Below, in pieces: positions 1 through 6,000 of a DNA stretch of 45,556 nt; within the stretch, counting starts at the first letter, position 1; each line of letters starts with the position of its first letter. A program made the position numbers and the translations under genes. The notes beneath the pieces were generated by a model, which saw only the letters and a list, made by a program, of their open reading frames with translations, was not told the origin of the DNA and searched no databases. The stretch lies in the NCBI GenBank assembly GCA_946414465.1, contig CAMKOP010000007.1, forward strand, positions 1 through 45,556, in the 5' to 3' direction. Source of the DNA: an uncultured Candidatus Saccharibacteria bacterium (lineage in GTDB: Bacteria; Patescibacteriota; Saccharimonadia; Saccharimonadales; Saccharimonadaceae).

Positions 1-1
1 T

Positions 2-832
2 ATTTACGACCAAGCAAATCAATATCTAAAGTATTGCTCAGTAACGAGACAAATGAGTCCAATGACAATCAGAAGCAAACAGTCAGCCCTGCGAAATCTA
101 ATCATCGAAAGTAAATGCAAAGACTTGCAGGAACTGACTAATGCCGATTATGACAGATTCGTTCAATGTGAGCTAGATAGAAAAGTATCTTGCAGAACGA
201 TTAATACAAAAACGGCTCATATTGTGGCTTTTATCAAGTATTGGAAAGAGCTTGATATGAAGATTCCAATCAGAATCCCACTCATCGTTAAACTAAAGGA
301 ACAGCCACCACGCAGAGCTTGTTATACGAGACAAGAAATCGAGGAAGTCTTAGATAACTGCAACTCTGATATTCAATGGCTCTTAATTAAAATCGCATTC
401 GATACCGGAATGAGAATTAACGAGTTGAGAAACTTAAGTCTTTCGCAAATACATGGTCGACGAATCAACTTCATTGGAAAAGGAACTAAGGAACGAGAAG
501 TTTATCTGACTGTTGCCGCAAATGAAAGACTTTTGGAATACATTGAAAAGCATCCAGAAATCGAAGACCGCATATGGATGAATGAGTGGGGTTATCCTAT
601 GTCCGTCGACACAATTCGGAGAATTATGCGAGAAGCCTTTATTCGTTGTGGACACGAAGATTTTTACCCACACGCATTAAGGCATAGCTTTGGTTCGGAT
701 ATTCAGCGACAAGGTGCAGATATTTTTGTAATCAAGGAAATGATGGGACACTCAAATATCGCAACGACTCAAAAATATCTACATAGTCTCGATGGGCAAT
801 TAGCCAACTTGTTTGATATGTATAAGTGCTAA
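2..832 (+). CDS. Tyrosine site-specific recombinase (integrase), 5' partial
   Basis: DNA strand-exchange enzyme of the phage-integrase/XerCD superfamily. The frame is open to the left edge, and the residues before the first in-window Met (base 53) read like the end of the SAM-like core-binding domain, so the true start lies outside. Counted from that Met, the catalytic set is complete: Arg121 in TGMRINEL, Lys143 in GKGTKER, His207 and Arg210 in HALRH, His233 in MGHS and the nucleophile Tyr242 in TQKYLH. It ends 290 bases before a tRNA-Ala 3' fragment, which fits an integrase beside its attachment site. A housekeeping XerC/D is possible, but the accessory surroundings favour an element integrase. 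Confidence 0.88.
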   Translation: MYDQANQYLKYCSVTRQMSPMTIRSKQSALRNLIIESKCKDLQELTNADYDRFVQCELDRKVSCRTINTKTAHIVAFIKYWKELDMKIPIRIPLIVKLKEQPPRRACYTRQEIEEVLDNCNSDIQWLLIKIAFDTGMRINELRNLSLSQIHGRRINFIGKGTKEREVYLTVAANERLLEYIEKHPEIEDRIWMNEWGYPMSVDTIRRIMREAFIRCGHEDFYPHALRHSFGSDIQRQGADIFVIKEMMGHSNIATTQKYLHSLDGQLANLFDMYKC

Positions 833-843
833 TTCCATCAATG

Positions 844-881
844 CTCCATGTGGTCGGCTATCTATTTTCGGCTACATGGAG
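844..881. terminator. Hairpin downstream of the integrase
   Basis: An 8-bp perfect stem, CTCCATGT (844-851) with ACATGGAG (874-881), lies just after the integrase stop. No T-tract follows it, so it may be a transcript-end stabiliser or a recombinase or operator site rather than a true intrinsic terminator. Confidence 0.4.
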
Positions 882-901
882 TGCTAAGTATAACCGGCTT
901 C

Positions 902-930
902 TTGACGAAAGCGTGAAAATTTGATAGAAT
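902..930 (+). promoter_or_regulatory. Sigma70-type promoter of the tRNA-like transcript
   Basis: TTGACG (902-907), 17-base spacer, TAGAAT (925-930). Transcription would start near base 937 and run toward the tRNA-Ala fragment at 1119-1173. A perfect-length spacer with near-consensus boxes makes this one of the best promoter matches in the window. No reading frame of useful size follows, so the product is probably RNA. Confidence 0.65.
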
Positions 931-934
931 AGGA

Positions 935-960
935 GTATCGATGGTATTGAACATTGATAC
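935..960 (+). other. Nine-bp hairpin at the start of the tRNA-like transcript
   Basis: GTATCGATG (935-943) pairs with CATTGATAC (952-960), including one G-T, around an 8-base loop. It overlaps the predicted transcription start. A tiny frame with an AGGAG box (ATG at 941, MVLNIDTNTTI, stop ending at 976) overlaps it and could be a leader peptide, but the AGGAG would lie upstream of the predicted start site, so I doubt it is translated. Confidence 0.35.
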
Positions 961-1118
961 GAACACAACAATTTAACCCACGGGGTTTAGAAAGGAGTGG
1001 ACGTACGGAGTTCAGAACTCGCCATCCAGCAGATTACAAACTAATTTGAAACCGACATGTTTCTTTTAGCGAGTATCTGTATAGGATGCTCTAAAGTTAA
1101 CCTTAAGGGGCAACATTA

Positions 1119-1173
1119 GAGCGCTACTATGGCATAGTAGAGGTCATGAGTTTGAATCTCATACGCTCCACCA
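1119..1173 (+). pseudogene. tRNA-Ala(GGC) 3' two-thirds, lacking a recognisable 5' acceptor strand
   Basis: In order: GAGC (3' side of a D stem), anticodon stem CTACT/AGTAG enclosing loop ATGGCAT (anticodon GGC at 1131-1133), variable loop AGGTC, T stem ATGAG/CTCAT with loop TTTGAAT, acceptor strand ACGCTCC, discriminator A, and encoded CCA at 1171-1173. The order and loop sizes match bacterial tRNA-Ala(GGC). The expected 5' part (a GGGGCGT-like acceptor strand and TAGCTCAG) is missing immediately upstream. GCTCTAA at 1088-1094 could pair with TTAGAGC at 1116-1122 and so act as a D-stem substitute with an oversized loop. I read it as an attachment-site remnant (the right-hand junction of an element integrated in a tRNA gene). 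A functional tRNA-like RNA is an alternative. Confidence 0.7.
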
Positions 1174-1204
1174 GAGCATAAGCATTTTGTGGCGTGTCAC
1201 AAAT

Positions 1205-1230
1205 AATACCCATTTACAGGGGTATTTTTT
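1205..1230 (+). terminator. Intrinsic terminator after the tRNA-Ala fragment
   Basis: Stem ATACCC (1206-1211) with GGGTAT (1220-1225), 8-base loop, then a run of Ts. It ends the transcription unit that begins at the 902-930 promoter. Confidence 0.7.
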
Positions 1231-1301
1231 GTTAAAATTAACAACTGACGGCAATATACGCTTTATTAGAGTGTTATATTTATCCACTATTATTAGAAAG
1301 T

Positions 1302-1397
1302 GTGTGCAAATAACCAGCGATGCGACACTCCCCGTGTGCAAAAGACCAGCGATAAGACACCCACTGTGGGCAAGCTACCAGCGATGCGACATTTGCT
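1302..1397. repeat. Three tandem 32-bp repeats
   Basis: Units begin at 1302, 1334 and 1366 with exact 32-base spacing. The conserved part reads GTGTGCAAA, two variable bases, then ACCAGCGATGCGACA; the middle copy differs slightly in the last segment. No spacers separate them, so this is not a CRISPR array. Tandem long repeats of this kind occur at the termini of some insertion sequences (for example IS21 family) and as iterons or recombinase arm sites. No transposase is intact nearby. Confidence 0.75.
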
Positions 1398-1398
1398 A

Positions 1399-1487
1399 CT
1401 GATGATTCAGGAAAGAGGCAGAAATATCGTGAAGTGATAAGAGAAATGGAACAATTACTGTTGATAGTATATGAACTGGAAGGCTAG
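1399..1487 (+). pseudogene. Possible 3' remnant of a mobile-element gene
   Basis: A short open stretch reads DDSGKRQKYREVIREMEQ and then LLLIVYELEG before a stop at 1485-1487. It follows directly on the third 32-bp repeat and is blocked upstream by a stop within the repeats. Its charged, amphipathic make-up looks like the C-terminal end of a real protein rather than random sequence, but I cannot name the family. It is too short to call confidently. The stretch 1488-1610 holds no gene I can see, only a small inverted repeat near 1581-1592. Confidence 0.25.
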
Positions 1488-1610
1488 AGTTGTCAGAAAT
1501 TACGGTTGCTAGGGGCGGGGGATTCTAGACACAGGAGCCCTTTGATGGGCCCTTGAGGCAAGCCCAAAACCACCTTAACCAGATTTCTGGAATAACCAAA
1601 GGGGAAACCG

Positions 1611-1770
1611 CTAGGAACCTAGCGTACACCTAATAGCGTAGCCATAGTACTTATTGCCGGGATCGGTACCCGGGTAGACACTGGAGCTACCCAGGTCCAG
1701 GCTGAAGCTAGTGCTCCTATCGCGCGCAGTAGACGACCAATAGAAGCCACTGATACCTCTATAATAAACT
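1611..1770 (-). pseudogene. Detached 3' end of a FISUMP gene
   Basis: Directly downstream of the complete FISUMP gene lies a second, in-frame FISUMP-like terminus: residues GISGFYWSSTARDR, then SSVYPGTDP, then YYGYAIRCTLGS and a stop. This parallels the end of complete paralogues (WSST..., ...YG.S.RC...). It has no start of its own, and its frame differs from the gene upstream. About 54% of its last 144 bases are G or C, and 19% are A on the coding strand. A 17-base stretch (1665-1681) recurs exactly in the third FISUMP gene at 9217-9233. It could be a donor cassette, a displaced old 3' end, or a relic of recombination. Confidence 0.6.
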
Positions 1771-1776
1771 AAACTA

Positions 1777-3270
1777 TTACCGAGCAAGACAACGCACGCT
1801 AATCCCGTAGCGGCGATCGTAGGTGTGGTCAGGGCCGACGTACCCACCGGAATAGGCGCGGAGGTAATACGAGCCGGCGCTACCGTCAACCATAGGCGAC
1901 CAGAAGACGCCGCTCGCTCCAACGCCGCCTAGCGAACCGCTCCAGTTGCCACTAAGAGAAGCTTTGATTGGGCTGTTCCAGATATTAGGGTTTGTCATCG
2001 TTTGTGAGCTGCTGTCCCATCCATATTGGGTAACTAGATACTGGAAGGAGCCAGGCGCAGTGCTTGCAGGGGTGTCATAGCCACTCTTTGGTAATGTCCA
2101 GTTAGCTGGACAGATGGATTGGTTAGCGTCTTGGTTATCAGTGGTGTAGCTAGAGCTATCATTCATAGCTACAGCTGCAGTCCAGTTGTAGTAGTTGCCG
2201 AGGTGATAATGTGAATCACCAGTGGAGACTGGGGTAGAGTCGTCAGGCGTTCCGCTCCAGTATAGCTCTCCTGGATCATAGGATTCTGGAGTGGTATTTG
2301 AATAGTTCCAAGTCGTAGTTCCTGTAGGATAGGTAGCAGTGCTTGGTGTCCAAGTGGCTGGGACGTCGGTAGTAGTTGGAGTATAGGCTACTGAACCATC
2401 TGTTACGATATTATGGTCTAAGTTTTGCGTCATCCAACAGTTACCGTCTTTTAGTTTAGATACTGTGTAAGTCTTATTGTCGCGTGAATCAATAAGGGTA
2501 GTTTCTGATTCGTCATCCACGAAGGTTACTGCACTACAAATAGATGATGACATATCTTGCATAGCGTAGTAGTTACCTACCTTTTGTTTGCCAGCCTTAG
2601 CATAGGCATCATCAAAGGTCATTGGTGGAGTAGGAGCTGGGGCATTATTTGGATGCACCATAGTGTATTTAACTTTGCCAGTATAAGTTCCGGCAGGTTG
2701 AGTCTGGTTCATGTAAGCTGCATAGGTAGAAGTTAGTTCTGAGCCAGTGGCACTAGTACCTGTATCTGTACCACTATCTCTATGTGCGACTTTAGTATAA
2801 GTTGCTGGTACTGAACTATAACTACCAAATCCATTATCTAAAGTTAAAGCATAGGTAGCACTTGTATTAGTAGCTAGTTTCATCGCCCAGTTACTAGTGT
2901 TTCCACTTGTAGCTGTTCCTGTAGCTATATCGTAAGTAGAACCTAGAGCACTATTAGTTAGTACAGTCTTTCCATATTCATCATCAGTAAAACCTATCGC
3001 ATAGATAGCAAAGCCTTCTTCATCATTACAGAATGCCTTAAGTGTAGTAGAGCCAATATCTGCCTGATAGGTACCATTTACTATATTAGCGTTATGGGAG
3101 GTCATACCAGTACCTTCCATAGAACAAGAGACTGGTACTGTAATACTGACATCATCTACTGCATCAGTATTATCCGTAGCAAAAGAATTAGAAGATATTA
3201 AAAATACTCCAGAAAGGATAGTTATACCTACTAGTCCTAGTGGAGTGATTAGAGCTTTATTATTAAACAT
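1777..3270 (-). CDS. Secreted FISUMP-domain surface protein (497 aa)
   Basis: Predicted exported protein of the Fibrobacter succinogenes major paralogous (FISUMP) type, a C-type-lectin-like fold probably used for surface binding. Residues 1-31 form a signal-peptide-like segment with a hydrophobic core (LGLVGITILSGVFL) and an SFATDN cleavage region. About 30-205 is a Ser/Thr/Asn-rich domain shared almost unchanged with the paralogue at 4383-5864. A PAPTPP linker follows, then the FISUMP core from about 220 (DSRDNKTYTVSKLKDGNCWM...NL) to the end (YGISVRCLAR). The last 47 codons are strikingly GC-rich and adenine-poor compared with the rest. No C-terminal anchor is present. TGGTATAAT at 3306-3314 and AGGAAA before the ATG serve it. 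Confidence 0.85.
   Translation of the reverse strand: MFNNKALITPLGLVGITILSGVFLISSNSFATDNTDAVDDVSITVPVSCSMEGTGMTSHNANIVNGTYQADIGSTTLKAFCNDEEGFAIYAIGFTDDEYGKTVLTNSALGSTYDIATGTATSGNTSNWAMKLATNTSATYALTLDNGFGSYSSVPATYTKVAHRDSGTDTGTSATGSELTSTYAAYMNQTQPAGTYTGKVKYTMVHPNNAPAPTPPMTFDDAYAKAGKQKVGNYYAMQDMSSSICSAVTFVDDESETTLIDSRDNKTYTVSKLKDGNCWMTQNLDHNIVTDGSVAYTPTTTDVPATWTPSTATYPTGTTTWNYSNTTPESYDPGELYWSGTPDDSTPVSTGDSHYHLGNYYNWTAAVAMNDSSSYTTDNQDANQSICPANWTLPKSGYDTPASTAPGSFQYLVTQYGWDSSSQTMTNPNIWNSPIKASLSGNWSGSLGGVGASGVFWSPMVDGSAGSYYLRAYSGGYVGPDHTYDRRYGISVRCLAR
2773..3054. repeat. 282-bp direct repeat, copy 1 (identical to 5367-5648)
   Basis: By eye this block matches bases 5367-5648 without a mismatch at a constant offset of 2594. 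It lies inside the N-terminal halves of the two FISUMP genes, both on the minus strand. Similarity continues at lower identity over roughly 2640-3270. The perfect block points to recent duplication or gene conversion. Confidence 0.85.
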
Positions 3271-3305
3271 AGAAATTTCCTGCTTTGTTAATCTTATACA
3301 TAGCC

Positions 3306-3314
3306 ATTATACCA
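3306..3314 (-). promoter_or_regulatory. Extended -10 promoter of the first FISUMP gene
   Basis: Minus-strand TGGTATAAT, an extended -10 element, lies 35 bases upstream of the ATG at 3270, leaving room for an AGGAAA ribosome-binding site. The second FISUMP gene has the equivalent TGTTATAAT at 5903-5911. Confidence 0.6.
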
Positions 3315-3380
3315 TGTTTTTCATAATAACCATAAAAATGATGATATTTACACGATAACAGGGGTAGAAACACTATTTTA

Positions 3381-3470
3381 GGTGTTAAAATAACGGCAAC
3401 GAAAAATTGGTGTCTTAAAAAAACGGCAAAGAAAAATAGACGTCTTAAAAAAACGGCAAAATATGACACT
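3381..3470. repeat. Three tandem 30-bp repeats
   Basis: Units start at 3381, 3411 and 3441 with exact 30-base spacing. The common part is TGTCTTAAAAAAACGGCAAA followed by GAAAAAT. ACGGCAA recurs at 3393, 3423 and 3453. They lie between the FISUMP promoter and a bidirectional terminator. They differ in sequence from the 32-bp triplet at 1302 but share its architecture. They could be insertion-sequence ends or protein-binding iterons. They are unlikely to be coding: frames through them are low-complexity. Confidence 0.75.
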
Positions 3471-3498
3471 CCAATAAGTAATATATTGGCAAAGATAA

Positions 3499-3527
3499 AA
3501 AAAGAAGTCGCTTGCGACTTGTTTTTT
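3499..3527. terminator. Bidirectional intrinsic terminator
   Basis: Stem AAGTCGC (3505-3511), loop TT, GCGACTT (3514-3520), flanked by an A-run on the left and a T-run on the right, so it can work on either strand. Confidence 0.75.
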
Positions 3528-3532
3528 ATTTC

Positions 3533-3889
3533 TTAGGAGCGGCCTGAGATTACGCAGTATTCTCGTACGCTCCACCATAAATGTATCCTCGCCGATAGCG
3601 TAATAATAGTGTCTGCTAGCTTCTTTACTCTTGGAGCTACCTGCCTGATTATCATCAGAATACTTTGATATACCGCTGAATCCATCGTTTTAGGCTTCAG
3701 AACATTATGTAGTTTTTCACGTCTTGTCTCTTCTATCATTCTTAACTGACCAATTTCATCATCCGTCAGTGGTTTCTTCAGCTCAAAAATATGAATATCA
3801 TCCTCCGTAATTTCTAAATCCGCATCCTCAAAGTATTTCATCTGCGAAACGAACTTATCTATGTTCGTAATACTAGCCATGTGTACCAT
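3533..3889 (-). CDS. Hypothetical protein, C-terminus rewritten by the att-like site
   Basis: 118 residues, family not recognised. The body is acidic then helical (TEDDIHIFELKKPLTDDEI; ...RREKLHNVLKP) and has no membrane segment. The last ~20 residues (HLWWSVREYCVISGRS) are encoded by the tRNA-3'-end-like sequence at 3537-3577, and a terminator stem lies just past the stop. The original 3' end was therefore probably replaced during integration. The start could be the ATG at 3889 or the one three codons later; neither has a strong ribosome-binding site. It follows the 3913-4272 gene by 23 bases and is probably cotranscribed with it. A replication, partition or regulatory role for the pair is only a guess. 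Confidence 0.55.
   Translation of the reverse strand: MVHMASITNIDKFVSQMKYFEDADLEITEDDIHIFELKKPLTDDEIGQLRMIEETRREKLHNVLKPKTMDSAVYQSILMIIRQVAPRVKKLADTIITLSARIHLWWSVREYCVISGRS
3537..3577 (+). other. Second tRNA-Ala 3'-end-like site (possible attachment site)
   Basis: Bases 3559-3577 repeat the last 19 bases of the tRNA-Ala fragment (1155-1173) with two mismatches, including TACGCTCCACCA. Upstream, GGAGCG (3537-3542) can pair with CGCTCC (3569-3574), and GAGA pairs with TCTC inside, giving a minihelix ending in ACCA. This suggests an att-type site, or a collapsed tRNA acceptor/T-arm remnant. The overlapping minus-strand gene has its last codons here. Confidence 0.5.
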
Positions 3890-3912
3890 TTTAGAGAAAC
3901 GATCATTATCGC

Positions 3913-4272
3913 TTAAAAGCCGTCGTCAGTTACGATTGATGGGACTACGATCAACCTACCTTGGCTGCCTTTTTCCAGCTCCCTGACACATCGTTTTATT
4001 TTGCGATATCGTTCACGAATCGCTTTATGTTCTAGCGGAGTAATCTCAAGTCCTGAATCACGCCTCGCTAGAATCTCATCAATTTCATCTTGCGAGAATA
4101 CCTTCTTCATATTCTTTTCGTTCAGTGTTTTAGAAGCAACGGTCTTCATCAGCTCGGTCGCAGGCTTATGGGGCTTGGGCATAGCCTTTGTTGTTCCATC
4201 TTGAGCTATGCTACCCGCCAAAGGGAGTTCAGATTGTTCAAGTGAAGATTTTGGTTTTCTCTTTCTATTCAC
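3913..4272 (-). CDS. Hypothetical basic protein (119 aa)
   Basis: Not recognised. It starts at a GTG (4272) with AGAAAAG just upstream; no ATG is available nearby. The N-terminal ~45 residues are basic and low-complexity (MNRKRKPKSS, PKPHKPATEL). The segment from about 60 to 100 (FSQDEIDEILARRDSG then EHKAIRERYRKIKRC) is predicted helical and could be a small DNA- or RNA-binding helix bundle. The C-terminus is EKGSQGRLIVVPSIVTDDGF. It leads a two-gene unit with 3533-3889 in the accessory region. Confidence 0.55.
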   Translation of the reverse strand: MNRKRKPKSSLEQSELPLAGSIAQDGTTKAMPKPHKPATELMKTVASKTLNEKNMKKVFSQDEIDEILARRDSGLEITPLEHKAIRERYRKIKRCVRELEKGSQGRLIVVPSIVTDDGF

Positions 4273-4382
4273 CTTTTCTTATACCCTTTTGTTTTAATTG
4301 CTTTACTCTTCCACACCTCTTCGCCAAGGGCTCGGGGTGCTGTCTTCCGGAAAGGAGAGCGGAAAACTAATACTAGGAATAG

Positions 4383-5864
4383 CTAGACGCCTAGTAAACA
4401 CCGTAGCGAGTCGCCGTAGCTGCGATTACTGCTATTGGTAGGAAGCACACTGCTAGGAAGGACGTACAGGTAGTACATATCGTTAATACTGGTGTAAGTA
4501 GAAGACCAGAAGATACCTAAGGAGCCCTGACCGACCGCCGAGCCATTGCCAAAGCCGCCAGAGAGAGGCGTAGATAGAGCTGTTTTGAAATTAGTGGCAT
4601 CCGACGAGTAGCCAGTAGTGTATAGAGTATTATATTCACCGGATGAACCTCCAGTTGGCATACGCCAGTTGGCTGGACAAAGGTCGTATGAAGCGTTACC
4701 AGTGCCCGCACCAGCATTGTAGCAGTAGGAACCAGCAGATGCGGCACAGTAGTTATAGTAGACACCTATTTTGCCAGAGCCATTGCCATATGTAGTTGAA
4801 GCGATTGTGTTTTTGGACTCTGCATTAGCAGCTGCTCGGTTGAAATAGTTGGTGGTGTTATTAGAATCCCACTGGACTATAGCACCATCAGCGTATTGGT
4901 TTCCAGCTGTGCGATTACCACTCTTTAGGGAGATTAGTGATGGTTCGTTTACATTGGTATTAGTTGTAGTGAGGGAGTTAAGGATAGTAGAGTCTGTAAT
5001 ATCTAGTCTTAGGTTATCTAACATCCATAAGTTACCACCGGCTAGTTTGGATACACAGTATGGCTCTTCATCACGCTTATCACGTAAATAATAGGCATTT
5101 CCTTGCGTCATGTTTCCTAGGATAGTGGCTTTATTAGAGCTAGTGATGTCTTGCATATAAGTGACACCTGGGACTGGAGTATTGCAGGAAGATGCTGGAG
5201 CTGGTGGTGGAGCTGGTGGTGGGGTTGGTGTTGGAGCGGTATTCGGATGAACCATGGTATATTTGACTTTACCAGTATAAGAACCAGCAGGTTGGGTTTG
5301 ATTCATATAAGCTGCATAGGTTGAAGTTAGTTCAGAGCCAGTAGCATTAGTGCCTGTATCTGTACTACTATCTCTATGTGCGACTTTAGTATAAGTTGCT
5401 GGTACTGAACTATAACTACCAAATCCATTATCTAAAGTTAAAGCATAGGTAGCACTTGTATTAGTAGCTAGTTTCATCGCCCAGTTACTAGTGTTTCCAC
5501 TTGTAGCTGTTCCTGTAGCTATATCGTAAGTAGAACCTAGAGCACTATTAGTTAGTACAGTCTTTCCATATTCATCATCAGTAAAACCTATCGCATAGAT
5601 AGCAAAGCCTTCTTCATCATTACAGAATGCCTTAAGTGTAGTAGAGCCTATATCTGCTTGATAGGTACCATTTACTATATTGGCATTATGAGAGTTCATG
5701 CCAGTACCCTCCATAGAACATGAGATAGGAACAGTAATATTTACTTCATCTACTACATCAGTATTGTCTGTAGCAGAAGTAATAGAAGACATTAAAAATA
5801 CTCCAGAAAGGATAGTTATACCTACTAGTCCTAGTGGAGCAATAAGAGCTTTGTTTTTATGCAT
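4383..5864 (-). CDS. Secreted FISUMP-domain surface protein, paralogue 2 (493 aa)
   Basis: Exported FISUMP protein. Residues 1-31 make a signal-peptide-like segment (LGLVGITILSGVFLMSS). Residues ~30-205 are nearly identical to the 1777-3270 product; after a Pro/Ala linker (PTPPPAPPPAP) the two proteins diverge. The FISUMP core begins near 280 (RDEEPYCVSKLAGGNLWMLDNLRL), continues through CPANWRMPTGG, and ends GIFWSSTYTS...YGDSLRCLLGV. Thus a conserved N-terminal display domain carries different C-terminal binding domains. The final 141 bases are about 48% GC, less extreme than in paralogue 1. The extended -10 TGTTATAAT (5903-5911) and AAGGAT precede the start. No C-terminal sorting signal is present. 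Confidence 0.85.
   Translation of the reverse strand: MHKNKALIAPLGLVGITILSGVFLMSSITSATDNTDVVDEVNITVPISCSMEGTGMNSHNANIVNGTYQADIGSTTLKAFCNDEEGFAIYAIGFTDDEYGKTVLTNSALGSTYDIATGTATSGNTSNWAMKLATNTSATYALTLDNGFGSYSSVPATYTKVAHRDSSTDTGTNATGSELTSTYAAYMNQTQPAGSYTGKVKYTMVHPNTAPTPTPPPAPPPAPASSCNTPVPGVTYMQDITSSNKATILGNMTQGNAYYLRDKRDEEPYCVSKLAGGNLWMLDNLRLDITDSTILNSLTTTNTNVNEPSLISLKSGNRTAGNQYADGAIVQWDSNNTTNYFNRAAANAESKNTIASTTYGNGSGKIGVYYNYCAASAGSYCYNAGAGTGNASYDLCPANWRMPTGGSSGEYNTLYTTGYSSDATNFKTALSTPLSGGFGNGSAVGQGSLGIFWSSTYTSINDMYYLYVLPSSVLPTNSSNRSYGDSLRCLLGV
5367..5648. repeat. 282-bp direct repeat, copy 2 (identical to 2773-3054)
   Basis: Second copy of the block shared by the two FISUMP paralogues, same orientation. 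Homologous recombination between the copies would delete about 2.6 kb or fuse the C-terminal domain of one gene to the N-terminus of the other. Confidence 0.85.
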
Positions 5865-5985
5865 ACTAAATATATATCCTTAAGTATTACCTTTACATAA
5901 CCATTATAACATAAGTTTTAATTTGTCTATAAAAAAGTCAACCAATAACACTCCAGTAAGAAGTGGGGCGATGTTTTTTGAAATT

Positions 5986-5994
5986 TGATATAAT
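5986..5994 (+). promoter_or_regulatory. Extended -10 promoter, leaderless start
   Basis: TGATATAAT ends six bases before the ATG at 6001, so transcription would begin on the start codon itself. No ribosome-binding site can fit. Confidence 0.65.
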
Positions 5995-6000
5995 GATAAT

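Noticed and set aside
960..1118. Group I intron inside tRNA-Ala
   Set aside because: AACTCGC/GCGAGT and GAAAC/GTTTC pairings look a little like P7 and P8, but no 5' exon of the tRNA is found upstream, the 3' boundary does not end in a clear G, and the core P/Q/R/S elements are not convincing.
932..1173. tmRNA (ssrA) with a split tRNA-like domain
   Set aside because: The 5' GGAG and the ATGGT..TTGAACA stretch faintly resemble a tmRNA 5' end. But there is no tag frame ending in Leu-Ala-Ala, no P2 pairing, and the 3' part has a full anticodon arm, which tmRNA lacks.
1611..1922. A 103-codon minus-strand gene
   Set aside because: Only its last ~53 codons resemble FISUMP. The first half is an out-of-frame shadow of the overlapping complete FISUMP gene.
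1302..3470. CRISPR arrays
   Set aside because: The 32-bp and 30-bp triplets are true tandem repeats with no spacers, and no cas genes are nearby.
3263..3578. Two 66-68 residue minus-strand frames (AVFLRRLFFF-type repeats)
   Set aside because: They are translations of the A-rich 30-bp repeats and the terminator; low complexity, no start signals.
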